The notes beneath the pieces are model-generated. The model did no database searches, had not been told where the DNA came from, and was given only the letters and a program-made list of their open reading frames with translations. A stretch of DNA of 64,000 nt, taken from positions 919-64,918 of the forward strand of contig JADIIX010000084.1 of assembly GCA_027604505.1 (NCBI GenBank), in the 5' to 3' direction. Numbering within the stretch: the stretch's first letter is position 1; each line of letters begins with the position of its first letter. Shown here piece by piece: positions 45,244 through 55,352 of this stretch. A program made the translations under genes and the position numbers. This DNA comes from Gonapodya sp. JEL0774 (Eukaryota > Monoblepharomycota > Monoblepharidomycetes > Monoblepharidales > Gonapodyaceae).

Positions 45244-47001
45244 TTAGCTCGGCTCAGTTGCTGGTGATCCAATCTGGTATCTCCTCGTAGTTCTTCCCAT
45301 TGCAGGACTTGGGGGAGAACTTTCTGGGACCACCACGTAACCTGCCACTGGCGCTGGTGGAGGGCTATTTGTCGCAAGGTTAAGTGTTGATGCGGATCGA
45401 CGATTTGCGCCAATAGTTGGCATGGGGGTTGCTTCCTCCTCCTGTGTTCTCTGCTGCTCCTGCTTTCCTGCCACTCCACCAACCTCCTGTGCAGTTTCAG
45501 TCTCCTCGTCACTGTCATCCATTATTGATTGCAGTACCTGCACATGACCTCCCGCATTTCGATTCAGGTAGGGATTTACAGGCACTGGCTTCTTTACCGG
45601 TAATTTAGGACTCATTGGCACAAGAGGTTTCTGTGGACTCGTGGGGCTCTGGGCTGCCGCGGGGCTCCCAATTGTCACCGGGATTTGCGGCGATGCAACG
45701 GGATCGGGGAAAATTGGCACAGATGACTCCTGGATCAGTGGTTCTGGCCCCGAGTCCTCAACTTCTTCCGGACCATTCCCAGAAGTTGGCACGAGCGAAG
45801 ATCCTTGCGACGCTCCCCACGAATTTACATCGGCTGCTTTGGAGTTTGCAGGAGGCTTGGCATGCCCGTAATTTATGCGCTGGGGTGGTTGAGGTGGGTT
45901 GGTGTCTACACCACTGTCGGAGCCGGCAAACGATTGGGGCCGTGTGTGTGCAGTACCACCAACGGGAGAGGACATTTGAAAATCACGTCCTGGTCTAGCA
46001 TGGCACGTCGGAAGGGTTATGGTTGCGGCACTACTGGTGTCCATGGAACAGTGCACCAGAAAACTTACCTTGGAGTGCCGAGAGGACCCCTCATATCTCC
46101 TTGCTCTGGAGAACCACGGGATCCGTTGCGATGGTGCCTAGTGAGTGTATCAGATGGAGGAGTAATTGCATGAACACCTCCGAGAACTAATGGGACCCTC
46201 ACCACGGCTGGTACCCATGCATCGCTCCAGATTGTTCTATATCCCCACCTGGTTGCCGTTTGTAGTTGTTGAAAGCAGTGGGTGGTGCTGTTGGGCTTTC
46301 AGCTGGCAATTGTTCCATAACGAGTGTGTTGTGCGAATTGTGTGGACTGCCCGGCACTGACGATGAAAAAGAATTGACATTATCGTGTCAAGGAGCGCCA
46401 AGTTGCCAAGAAGTGTGTGAGGTTCGGAAAATGACATTGCATAGGGAGAAAAGATGATCTCACGGCAATGTAAGTTGAACTCACTTCGCGATGTTGACCT
46501 CGGCAGCAGCGGAGCATACTGCATCGATTGTATAAGCATACTCTCCCTATGTTTGTCCGTTTTAACGACTGCAGCTGTGATTTCTTTTGAAGCCATTGCG
46601 AGTGTCGACGCAAAGGGATTTCCTGAAAGTGATTGATTGAACGGGGAGAGTCGGAGCTTAAGACTGTGTATTTCACGAATGTTGTTCCTGTGTCGCCATA
46701 GCTGGAATCCGTTTAAAGCAATCAGTATCACAATCACACCGATGAGACCAAAGGAAACCGAAGTCAGGAGTGGACAAGACTGCTCAGCAGAGACGGTTTG
46801 CCGGAGAACAAGACGCAGCGATTGCGGGCTGGGCATCACTCCCAATTGGCGTGAAAAGCAGGAAATGACACAGAATCTGTCGATACTGTGTCGGTGGGTG
46901 GCGTTCTGTTCAGGCACTACCGGTAGGGACCAAGCATCCACGAGAGGAATGTATCCTCGCAAAACAGGCACAATCAAGAATGTACTGCACGAGAGAGTCA
47001 T
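45244..47001 (-). CDS. Hypothetical single-pass membrane protein with a disordered Pro/Ser-rich tail
   Basis: I do not recognise the family. From ATG 47001 the N-terminus (MTLSCSTFLIVPVLRG) could be a signal peptide. A short Cys-containing lumenal part follows, then one transmembrane helix (SVSFGLIGVIVILIALNGFQ) and basic LWRHRNN, giving a type I topology. The remaining cytoplasmic part is low-complexity: SKEITAAVVKTDKHRESM, then PAESPTAPPTAFNNYKRQPG in exon 2, and a last exon (about 46056-45244) dominated by Pro, Ser and acidic runs (MDDSDEETETAQEVGG). A frame-compatible ATG at 47055 adds 18 polar residues; I prefer 47001 because it puts the hydrophobic stretch at the N-terminus. It could be a membrane sensor or adaptor, but nothing shows this. 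Confidence 0.6.
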
Positions 47002-47393
47002 TAATAGTAGATAGCTTTCCTGAGTGTTGCATTTACGCCTATCCGTTATAATCATTCCCGTCCCTCAATTTTCTTTCCATCAGGGGCAACTGCTATCTAT
47101 TGCATAATTAGGCTAATAGTTAGGAGTATGATTCAACCCGACAGGAGCTGATGATTTTGAGAGTGCACCGGAATTGGAGCTCCCTCACACAGCAGGAAAG
47201 AGAAACCGGGAACCTGCTCTTCAATTGCGATGACACGCCCAGCGAAACGGCGGAAGGTCCGTCTCCACCTGTTTTTCTAAGCTCAATCAATACGGACATT
47301 TTCTAAAGCACTGTGAACTGTGGAGATTAGGTCAAGAACCCCAATCAAAAGGTCACCAGAAGAAGGGCAGACTCCAGAAGGAAGGGAGCCTCA
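47002..47393. promoter_or_regulatory. Divergent intergenic region, membrane protein/NOP16
   Basis: 392 bp between two head-to-head genes. No specific motif recognised. Confidence 0.4.
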
Positions 47394-48187
47394 ATGGCGC
47401 TTGTGCATCCTCTCATAACTAAACACTGGGAACCGAAGAAGACGTTGGAGGAGAATTACGAGAAACTCGGGTTCGTCGCTTCGGTGAACGGTTTGAGGGG
47501 AGGTAAGACCAAGAACACTATCAAGGAGAGAGACATCGAGGTTGGAGACTCGACTGATGAAGATAGTGAAACTGGGATGGACATTGCGATGCACGGAATG
47601 CTCCCGGATGACGAGATGTACAATCAATTAAAAGTTGGTGTTGCCGGTAATCCTGCGTCGTTTGCGCAGATTGCTGCCTTGCCCGAAGACATTAGTCTAG
47701 AGAAGCTGCTGGAATCGGGCCCTACAGTTGCCAGTGCATTCCAAATGGGTACGGTTGTGGGGAAGCTTCACCCTGAGCACGAGGACAGTGAGCAAGACCG
47801 TTCAACAGCCACAAAAGAGCCGAAAGTAATTGATGGTGAGTGTTTGTCGCTGTGTAGTACTTCCTTGCCAGGGAACTGTCTCAGAGTTGAATGCCGACTG
47901 TTTGGTGGTGGTGCAGAGCTGGAACGCATTGCAAATGACTTAGCCAAAATCAGGCCTGCAAGGCAACTTTCTGAACAAGAACAGAAATCTTTACAGCTTC
48001 TTATGAGCAAGCATGGAGACAACTACGAAGTGAGTGCTCACAGTGAGTCTCCTTCGACATGGCATGCCTAAATACCCGTTATATTTCTCTCCCACAGGCC
48101 ATGGCACGGGATAAGAAGCTCAACCCTTTTCTTTACACTGCAGGTCAAATGAGGAAAAAGTGCGAAAAGTTGCTTGGTCGACGATGA
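47394..48187 (+). CDS. NOP16: Nucleolar ribosome-biogenesis protein NOP16
   Basis: Pre-60S ribosome assembly factor. Exons 47394-47835, 47917-48029 and 48098-48187 join in frame to 214 residues, close to yeast Nop16 (231). Family features: ITKHWEPKKTLEENYEKLGF near the N-terminus (the conserved W-x-x-KKTLxxNYxxLG motif), an acidic middle, and the C-terminal KHGDNYEAMARDKKLNPFLY with TAGQMRKKCEKLL. The last exon starts exactly at AMARDKKLN. It lies just upstream of, and in the same direction as, the radial-spoke gene. Confidence 0.93.
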
Positions 48188-48639
48188 CTTCAAAGCGTCT
48201 GCCGCTCTCAAAAGCGACGTTGCGCGGAAGCGGGACGGACTAACTAGCTCACGATTTATTTGAGTACCATAGAAGTTGTATTACCATCATTGAACAAAAT
48301 GAATGAAACTGTTTGGACCCATTCTCCGAGCAGATGTGTCTGTAACAGCAAGTGCGTGCGAGTGATGTGCAACAAAAAGTTGTATGGGGAGACCATACCA
48401 ATCGCACTACATTCCGTCACCGATGGACCCAGATTTTAAAGCTGACGCGCAGCCAGTGCCTCCATCATGTTAGTTTCTTCCCGAGCTATACCTGAATCGC
48501 GTTCGGTGTGCGCCAGAACTGAACAAGCGCTCATCACGTTCTCGAACACCACCCTTCTGGTCTTTGAATCTTGCTGGAATCTCTACGTCTCCAAATGCGG
48601 CTGAATCACAAACCAACATGATACGTACTAGCATCAAAC

Positions 48640-51232
48640 CCGTCCTCTAAAACCGGATCCAAGACCGGCTCGGCCTCAGCGCTCCCACCGCTTCCTGCGC
48701 CGTCCGATACTTCTGTCGATCCCAGCCCCACACCATCTCCGCAACCGCAGGCACAACCTCCTGCACAGCCTGCACCGCTGTCTAAGCCGTCATCCCGTCG
48801 TGCATCGCAGTCACAGCTTGCCAAACCTCCATCTCCGGAATCCCACCCCCAAACCACGCATTCCCAGGAGCGGCCCGGGAGCACCGGCAGCGCGCTTCTA
48901 CCAGAAGACTCTGAGCTTGCACTTGCGAGGGCGTTTCTGCAACAGTCGTCTGATGTCACAGGTGTCAATTTGTATGACCATTTGTCGAACGTTATCCTCC
49001 GGGTGTTAGAGCAGAGGCCAAAGAATGCGGCAGGTCCGAAACGAAGTGGGTCGGTGCTACATTCAATGAGACTTAATTACTTGGTGCCTTGGCAGACATA
49101 TTTGAACAGTTGTCTGGTGAAGTGAAGAGGTCTAGGTTTCCTGCAGAGGATTCGAGCGCACCGGGTGCGTTTAGGGTGAGTTTTCATGAGAAGCTCGAGC
49201 ATGCCCTGTTTCCAACTCAAAGAATTGCATTTTTTTATAAAGACAGCAAAAGACCTCCTGCAACTGGTGGAGCTCGCAAAAGCCCAAATAAAGACAATTC
49301 AGGTATTGGTGGTTCCACCGAGTTAATTCGCGTCAGCTACAGTTAATGAATCATTTTCTAAAAGAACATAGGTTCAAATCGAACCACTGATGGACAACCA
49401 AAGGAAGAAGAAGGCGTTGGGGAGATTCCGGATATGGTGGATCTGGTCAATATGTTCGAATGGGCAGGGGTGAGGGCTCCGCGAAACTGCAATCAAGGGT
49501 TTCTTCTCCATAACTTGTTTAATGACTACTGCCTGCCCAAACTCCCCTTCTTGAGGTTGCTCCCCTTACGCCAACCGACACGTACATCCTCACCCTGTCC
49601 CTGCGCCACTTGACCTCTACCAAATCTCTCAAATCCGTTCGGCTGTTTGGGAGGATACACACTCTATCTTCTCATTCCTACATTATCGCCGAGTGTGAGC
49701 CCTCCAACCCGCCTGGAGAGGTGGACCCAAATGCGCCCGTCGCTGACGACCCAAACGATCCCGTGGCGGGATTCGCTGTGGACGCGGAGCTGGCCAAAGA
49801 AAGAGCCGAGAGAGAAGCACTCGTGGACAAATTGTTCGAGGAGCCAGTGGAGGGTCTACCGGAGGATCAGATGAAGTTGCTCCCCAAACCCAAGAAGAAA
49901 GGTGTTGGAGAGGTGCCCCCAGAGAGAGGGGTGGGGGTAAACAAATACGTGTATTATGTGTGTCGCTTTGGTAAGTGATGGCTGAAGTAGGGTTGATGTT
50001 CCTTCCCTCGTGGATGCATCTTACTGAGTCAATATTCCACAGCTGGTGACTCTTGGATCCGACTCCCCGATGCGCACCCTGAGAAGCTTCAAACAGCACG
50101 AAAAATCACAAAATACTTCTCGGGCGATTTGAATAAGAAGGTGCGCTGCTGTTTTGGTGGTTCACAACCTGTTTGTCCGACTCAGCCTTCCCGTGTAGAT
50201 TGTTACCTACCCGCCCATCGAGTGTTCTGAGGCCCAATATCTCCGGTGCCAAATTGCGCGCATTGCTGCAGGTACTGTTTTATCGCCGCAGGGATACTAC
50301 ATGTTCGATCCTGAGGAGGAGGCGGGGCTAGAGGACGGGGCACGTGAGTCCGTCATTCTGCGCATAAAGACAGTACGTTCGAATGTTTTGATAGCGTTAT
50401 CTGAACAATGGACACTTGGAAGATCCTACCACGATTATCGTCAATCCCGAGTACCGCACACCGCCCCCTGGTGAACTTCAAGTGGCGTCCTCGTGGGTGC
50501 ATCACGTACCATACATTCTTCCACAGGGCAGAGTCAACTGGGAGGCACCACCAAAAACTCCCAGTAAAGAGACAACCGAGGGTAAAGACGGAGAGGAAGA
50601 AGGGGAGGAGGACGAGGGAGGCAGCGAAGGTGGAGATGATGGTAGTGGAGGTGCGCAAGGGAAGGAAAGTGGACCTGCAGTGCTGACAGCAGTGGCAGAA
50701 GATGGAGGTGAGATGCGCATGGTTCAGCAATGCTGTCGGGAAGATTCAAGATCCGATCCTGTCTTTTGCGGCGGACACCGCATTTGCTCTACCAGAGATC
50801 GCTGCTGGTGTTCCCGCATTCAGCATTCGAATGTGCTCTACCTTCCACACAGTCAAGTACTCTCCCATCCATCTTGCGTCCAATCGCTGGCCCGGTGCGC
50901 ACACGATTGCCTACCAAGACCGCTTCGCAAATGTTTATGTTGGTGACGGCGTGAAGGCGATCACGAACACTCACGGATACCACATCCCCGAGGGCTTGCC
51001 AGAGTGTGCCAAAGAGTGGGTTGATAAAGACAAGAAAGAAGAAGAGGAAGAAGAGAAAGACAAGGAGGACCTTAGTGTTGAGGGTGAGGGGAAGGCCAAG
51101 GTGAATCTAGGAGTGCTGGTGGAACAAGTTGAGCCGACATTAGAGCAAGAAAAGGCGGCGGAAGAGGATAAAGCGGCAAAAGACGCTGAGAAGGAGGAGG
51201 CGGAAGCCGAGGGAAAAGAAGAGGAAGAGTAG
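48640..51232 (+). CDS. RSPH4A/RSP4-RSP6 homologue: Radial spoke head protein 4/6 (flagellar axoneme), 5' end unresolved
   Basis: Structural protein of the radial spoke head that transmits signals from the central pair to dynein in motile cilia; expected in the zoospore flagellum. In frame from about 48640: a Pro/Ser-rich leader, then LARAFLQQSSDVTGVNLYDH with LSNVILRVLEQRPKNA and DIFEQLSGEVKRSRF, IPDMVDLVNMFEWAG, HSYIIAECEP, an acidic stretch, GVNKYVYYVCRF, ARKITKYFSGDLNKKIVTYP and YLRCQIARIAAGT. Next come SSWVHHVPYILPQGRVNWEA, PAFSIRMCSTFHTVKYSP, ASNRWPGAHTIAYQDRFANV and YVGDGVK. The C-terminal tail is Glu/Lys-rich. The leader frame has a stop just before 48625, so the first exon with its ATG lies upstream and was not found. 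At about 50712 the frame shifts by +1; a 43-nt intron (GTGAGATG to TTCAAG) repairs it. Confidence 0.88.
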
Positions 51233-51884
51233 TCCTAAGGAGCACCCTCTCGTGGGCCTAGATTGTAATCCTTTGTATTTTATGATTGTATTCTCAAATT
51301 TGAGTTAGTGTCTTCTTTCTTGTGCGGTCAGTAAGCACGTCTTAGTTGTGTTGTCTGTCTCAGCTGTGTTTGTTGCACAACTTTTCAATATTTTTAGTGT
51401 GCCTTTGTTGTTCTGGAATACTTGACTTCCCAGCCGGTTTGACGGTAAGGTTTCACACGGTTCGGTCATCGGAGGGAGGGGCGTGCGTGCTGTGTGACTA
51501 TCGCGAGTTAAAGCGCTCCGTAGAGTGCGCACCACGGAGAAGAGGTCTGCACGTTGTGAGGCTCCAGGGGAGAATGTGGTGGATCTGACTGCTCTCGGGC
51601 TCCCCCCACCATCAGATCTGGCCAACGGCAGGACTTTTCACCTCCCCTCTTTCACCCTCCCCTTTCCTCAGTTCTCTCGGCGGCTATTTTTATTTCCATT
51701 TCAATCTCGGGTCGGTGGGCACTGCAGAGATTTTCACGGAGATTTAACCGTTCCAAGGACTGATCCTGATGTTGGTTTTAGTTCGTATATATGGGCGATC
51801 GGGTTCGTTCTTGGGTGCACCATCAGCCCCTGCTCACCGCACTCAATCACGACAGTGGGCACATTCTTTGGAAGATATTTCCAG
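51233..51884. other. Tandem intergenic region
   Basis: 652 bp between the radial-spoke gene and the SH3 receptor-like gene. C/T-rich stretches at 51635-51715 look like a fungal promoter or 5' UTR of the downstream gene. No gene recognised. Confidence 0.45.
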
Positions 51885-54800
51885 ATGGGCAAGGAATCAA
51901 GACGCCACCTTGTTCTGGCTTTTCTCGTGCTCGCCGCTGCTTGGATTCCGTGTGCCCAACGGGTCTCTGGCTCTCCTCCCCTAATCAATCGCGTCAATGA
52001 CACCATGGTAGTTCCCTTGGAACCCGACGCCTTTTCTCTGCTCAATCGCATCCCCTCTCGCTACCGGATTTTGAGTCGTCAAATGGTGTACGCTGGTGAA
52101 AAATGTGGGACAAGCCCGTGTGCGGGGAACTTGTCCTGCACCACAGAGAGAATATGCGGTTGCAATCTGGGTTTCACCCCCTGTTTAGGTAGCAATGTAA
52201 CTTGCTGCTCCGTCTATGGGCGATCATGTCAGCTTGAGAGCCCCAAATGCGGGCTAGCATTCTCATGTGAGTACACACTTCCAGGTTCCGAATTCGCCAG
52301 AAACAAATTTGGATAACAAGGACGACAGGTTCAAATTTAACACAGACCTGCCAATGTCCTAACTCGACGGTCCCCTGCAGCGGGAACACTGGCTGCTGTG
52401 TTGCATTATCCAATTACACAGGGAACACAGAAACCGTTGCCACCACTGCTCTCGCCGTGTCAGTGCCCACTCCCACTATTGACAATGGGGGAGTTGTCTC
52501 ACAACCTGCTTCCACGAATGGATCATCGATTCCTTTCAATATCTACCTTACTGCCTGCAACTCTTCTGCACCGTGTCCGCTTCCCTTCGTCTGTGCCTCT
52601 AACCGTTGTCACTGCGAAGCAAACCTCACGGTTTGTGTGTCCCCTGGCCTAGAAGGGTGCTGCAACATCAATCAATCGAATGCCACTCAGTCTGCGGGGT
52701 ATTTAGATAGTCCGGTCACGAGCATAGTAGTGCCACTAGTCGCAGGAGTTCTAGGTGGTCTGACTGGAGCAGTTGTCATGGGGTGCATGCTCTGGCACTT
52801 CTACCGACGCTACATCAGCAAGATGAAGTCAGGCGGCACTGAAGTCCAGAGTTCTGAGGATACAAAGCCCACTTCGAAGTCTGGCGTGTCAGACACGCCC
52901 GTCCTCGTCCACTCCAACACATCGAGCTCTGCTACTACCCCGAGTGTGCCACCTCCTGCCGTACTGACATCGAAGGTTGTCGAACTTGCAACACCTGGAG
53001 CTGCGCCATCCGCCGAGATGATTCAAAGGACTCCTCCAGAGCTGACCCAACCACCAGTGGAAAATAAGCGGGTAGGTACACCATTGCTCTGCTTTCAATA
53101 TTTGAAACCGCAAACTCTCATCTCTCTCTCTCTCTCTCTTGACGTCAAATTTGAATGACAGCTTCCTCACTGGTGAGAAAAACCTCTTCTGTCAATCGCC
53201 AGCATTTTCTCACACGAGGTCAGGCTTTTTGTCCGAGTGGCAGGCCCCCTTCGTAAGATCGACCAACCCAGCATTCCTTATTCAGGTGCACCATTGCTGG
53301 TCGAAAATGACGTAAGTGTGACTGATTTCAGTCCGTCATGCGTCCCTCATTAACCCGTGGTTTTTGGATATCACAGTTTGAGCCCACAGCACCAGATGAA
53401 ATAGAACTTACGGCTGGCCATTTTGTTCAACCATCAGACGTTTTTAGGGATGGGTGAGCGCGTTTTCGTCTGCAAGGGAAGTTCAACCTCGCAATTGATG
53501 CAATCCGTGCCTCCTCCCTTTTTGTATATTGCAAATGTCAAGGTGGATGCTCGCACTGAACATTGATACGGGCGCGCGTGGAGTGATTCCAATGTGGGCG
53601 TTCTGTTTTGTCGCAGTGTGCTGCTCATTCCATTTGCCCACATAATCCACGCTCTTTCGATGCACCCTCACTCTTTCACTTGTCCGCTTTTCCTCTCCAC
53701 GCACACATTATCCGTTTGTATCTCAGAGACTGCCTCCGCACTTCGGGACTCATTCCCACTGCCGCGGGACTTCCCACGGGAGGAGTTGCCCTCCACTCCT
53801 CAGCGCTCCGTTCTGAATCCCAACTTTCTTCCTCGATCGCTCACCGCGCAGCTGCTGAGCAGGCACGGCGACTGCCTGCGAGATCGGAAGCAGAGGGTGA
53901 AATGAGCGTCGAGGGTTCTCGGGGAGGAGACACGACTCTCGCAAATGCTTCCAACGATGCTGTTGGGTGGAGTTTACAGGGGAGTCCGCGGACGGTACGT
54001 TCCACTCTGACATGATATTAAGAATGTGTTGCTGAGAGCTTGGCACTGTCCACGACTGCTTCGCAAGCAGCCAGTGACACCACGACTCGTTGCCGACGTG
54101 CGGGGCCCTGGCGCGCCGATCTCTCACCCTCACCTACCTCCAAAAGCTCAACTGAGACCCCTAGAACCCTCGCCACCAGGCTTACTGCGTACTGGTCCGA
54201 GCGCACCTGCACTTGTCGCAGGTGCTCCTCCACTCGCATCCAGTAACGCTGGGATCCCTGCACTGGCAAACGATACCCAAGCTTCTTCTCCCTCCCCAAC
54301 ACCGGCTGGCTTGCTTAATCCGACCGTTTCAGCTGCCATCATTCTTCCCCCGCCACTGAGTGGTTCCGACTACCCCCCAAGTCTGAACACATCTTCAGCT
54401 TCCTCTACTGCGTCATCGACGCCCCTCCGTCCCCCTCCAATCCTGCTCCCTGCTCATGTTCCCCCAGTAGCCATGTCGGGTGAACTGGAGCTCGACAGTC
54501 GTGTTGCACTGCCTCAGCATCTATCTGTAACAACCTCGACAGCCCCGCCGAGTTCCGCACCACCGACTTCCTCGTTCTACATTCTATCAGATCCTCAGCA
54601 ACGTCTTTCAAGGCAGCCCGTAGTTTCCAGTAGTCTTTTCGAGCTTCCTTCACCAGTGCAAACAGAGGGCAGCACTGGGTTATCACTCAACAGTGATAAG
54701 GTCGTCTTTCCCACTACACAATCGTTCGCAGAACCACCCAAAGCGCCTCGTCTCCTCAGCGCTTTGCCACCAACTGTTTCAGACGAGCTCGCCTTGTCGT

Positions 54801-55015
54801 CCAAGCTACTTGCCAGCTCCACCGCATCACAAACCACGCCACACGCGCCAAACATTGATCCAACGCTTCCTCCCACAGTTTCACAGGAATTTGATTTGGC
54901 GTCACAACAGGCGACCAGCTCCATCATCACATCACCAACCTCGTATTCCATACCGGATGCCCCACGCCTCATGCCGATACCAGTAGTCTCTCTTCAACTG
55001 GATGATGGACGTTAA
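51885..55015 (+). CDS. Cys-rich single-pass membrane protein with cytoplasmic SH3 domain
   Basis: ATG 51885 begins a signal peptide (MGKESRRHLVLAFLVLAAAW). The outside part has three or four Cys-rich modules, such as CGTSPCAGNLSCTTERICGC, SNVTCCSVYGRSC, CQCPNSTVPCSGNTGCC and CNSSAPCPLPFVCASNRCHC, with many N-glycosylation sites. One transmembrane helix, SIVVPLVAGVLGGLTGAVVM, ends in a stop-transfer HFYRRYISKMK. The cytoplasmic tail is Ser/Thr/Pro-rich. After several short exons it holds an SH3 domain spread over three exons: APDEIELTAGHFVQPSDVFR, DG|WMLALNIDTGARGVIP and IDCL, matching DEIEL...DGW...G...GVxPxxCL. A proline-rich tail of over 300 residues (APRLLSALPPTVSDELAL) could be an internal or trans SH3 ligand. 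The layout recalls yeast Fus1 and Sho1 sensors, but the ectodomain is different. Exons between 53060 and 53310 are uncertain. Confidence 0.78.
53120..53139. repeat. (TC)n tract in an intron of the SH3 receptor-like gene
   Basis: Twenty bases of alternating T/C followed directly by the palindrome TGACGTCA (53140-53147), a CRE/ATF-type site. It lies in the intron after the codons for VENKR, so the tract may be only a splice-acceptor polypyrimidine stretch. Confidence 0.7.
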
Positions 55016-55352
55016 GGAATGCAGATCAACGATCACCTATTTCGAAGCATATAGCAATGAGGACTATGTGATTTCTTTATACTATTTATTGGTTGTATTA
55101 TGAAATCATGAAATCTCGTTTTTGAATCTCCGAATTACTTCGACTCGAACACATTCCTGTCCCATATAATAAGGAGATGCGCTCCCACAATACTCATTCT
55201 GTTGCGCATCCTTTGATGAATTACTATGATAAGTGTTGCAGAACCGGCCCAAGCCTCGATGCACCAATTTATTTGTATATCCGACTCTTTGAAGGTCGGC
55301 ACACAGATCTTCCGACCAGTCAAAGACTGCCATCACGAACGGAGAAGCGACG
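55016..55352. other. Tandem intergenic region
   Basis: 337 bp between the SH3 receptor-like gene and dihydroxyacetone kinase. AT-rich at 55065-55110. No gene recognised. Confidence 0.4.
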
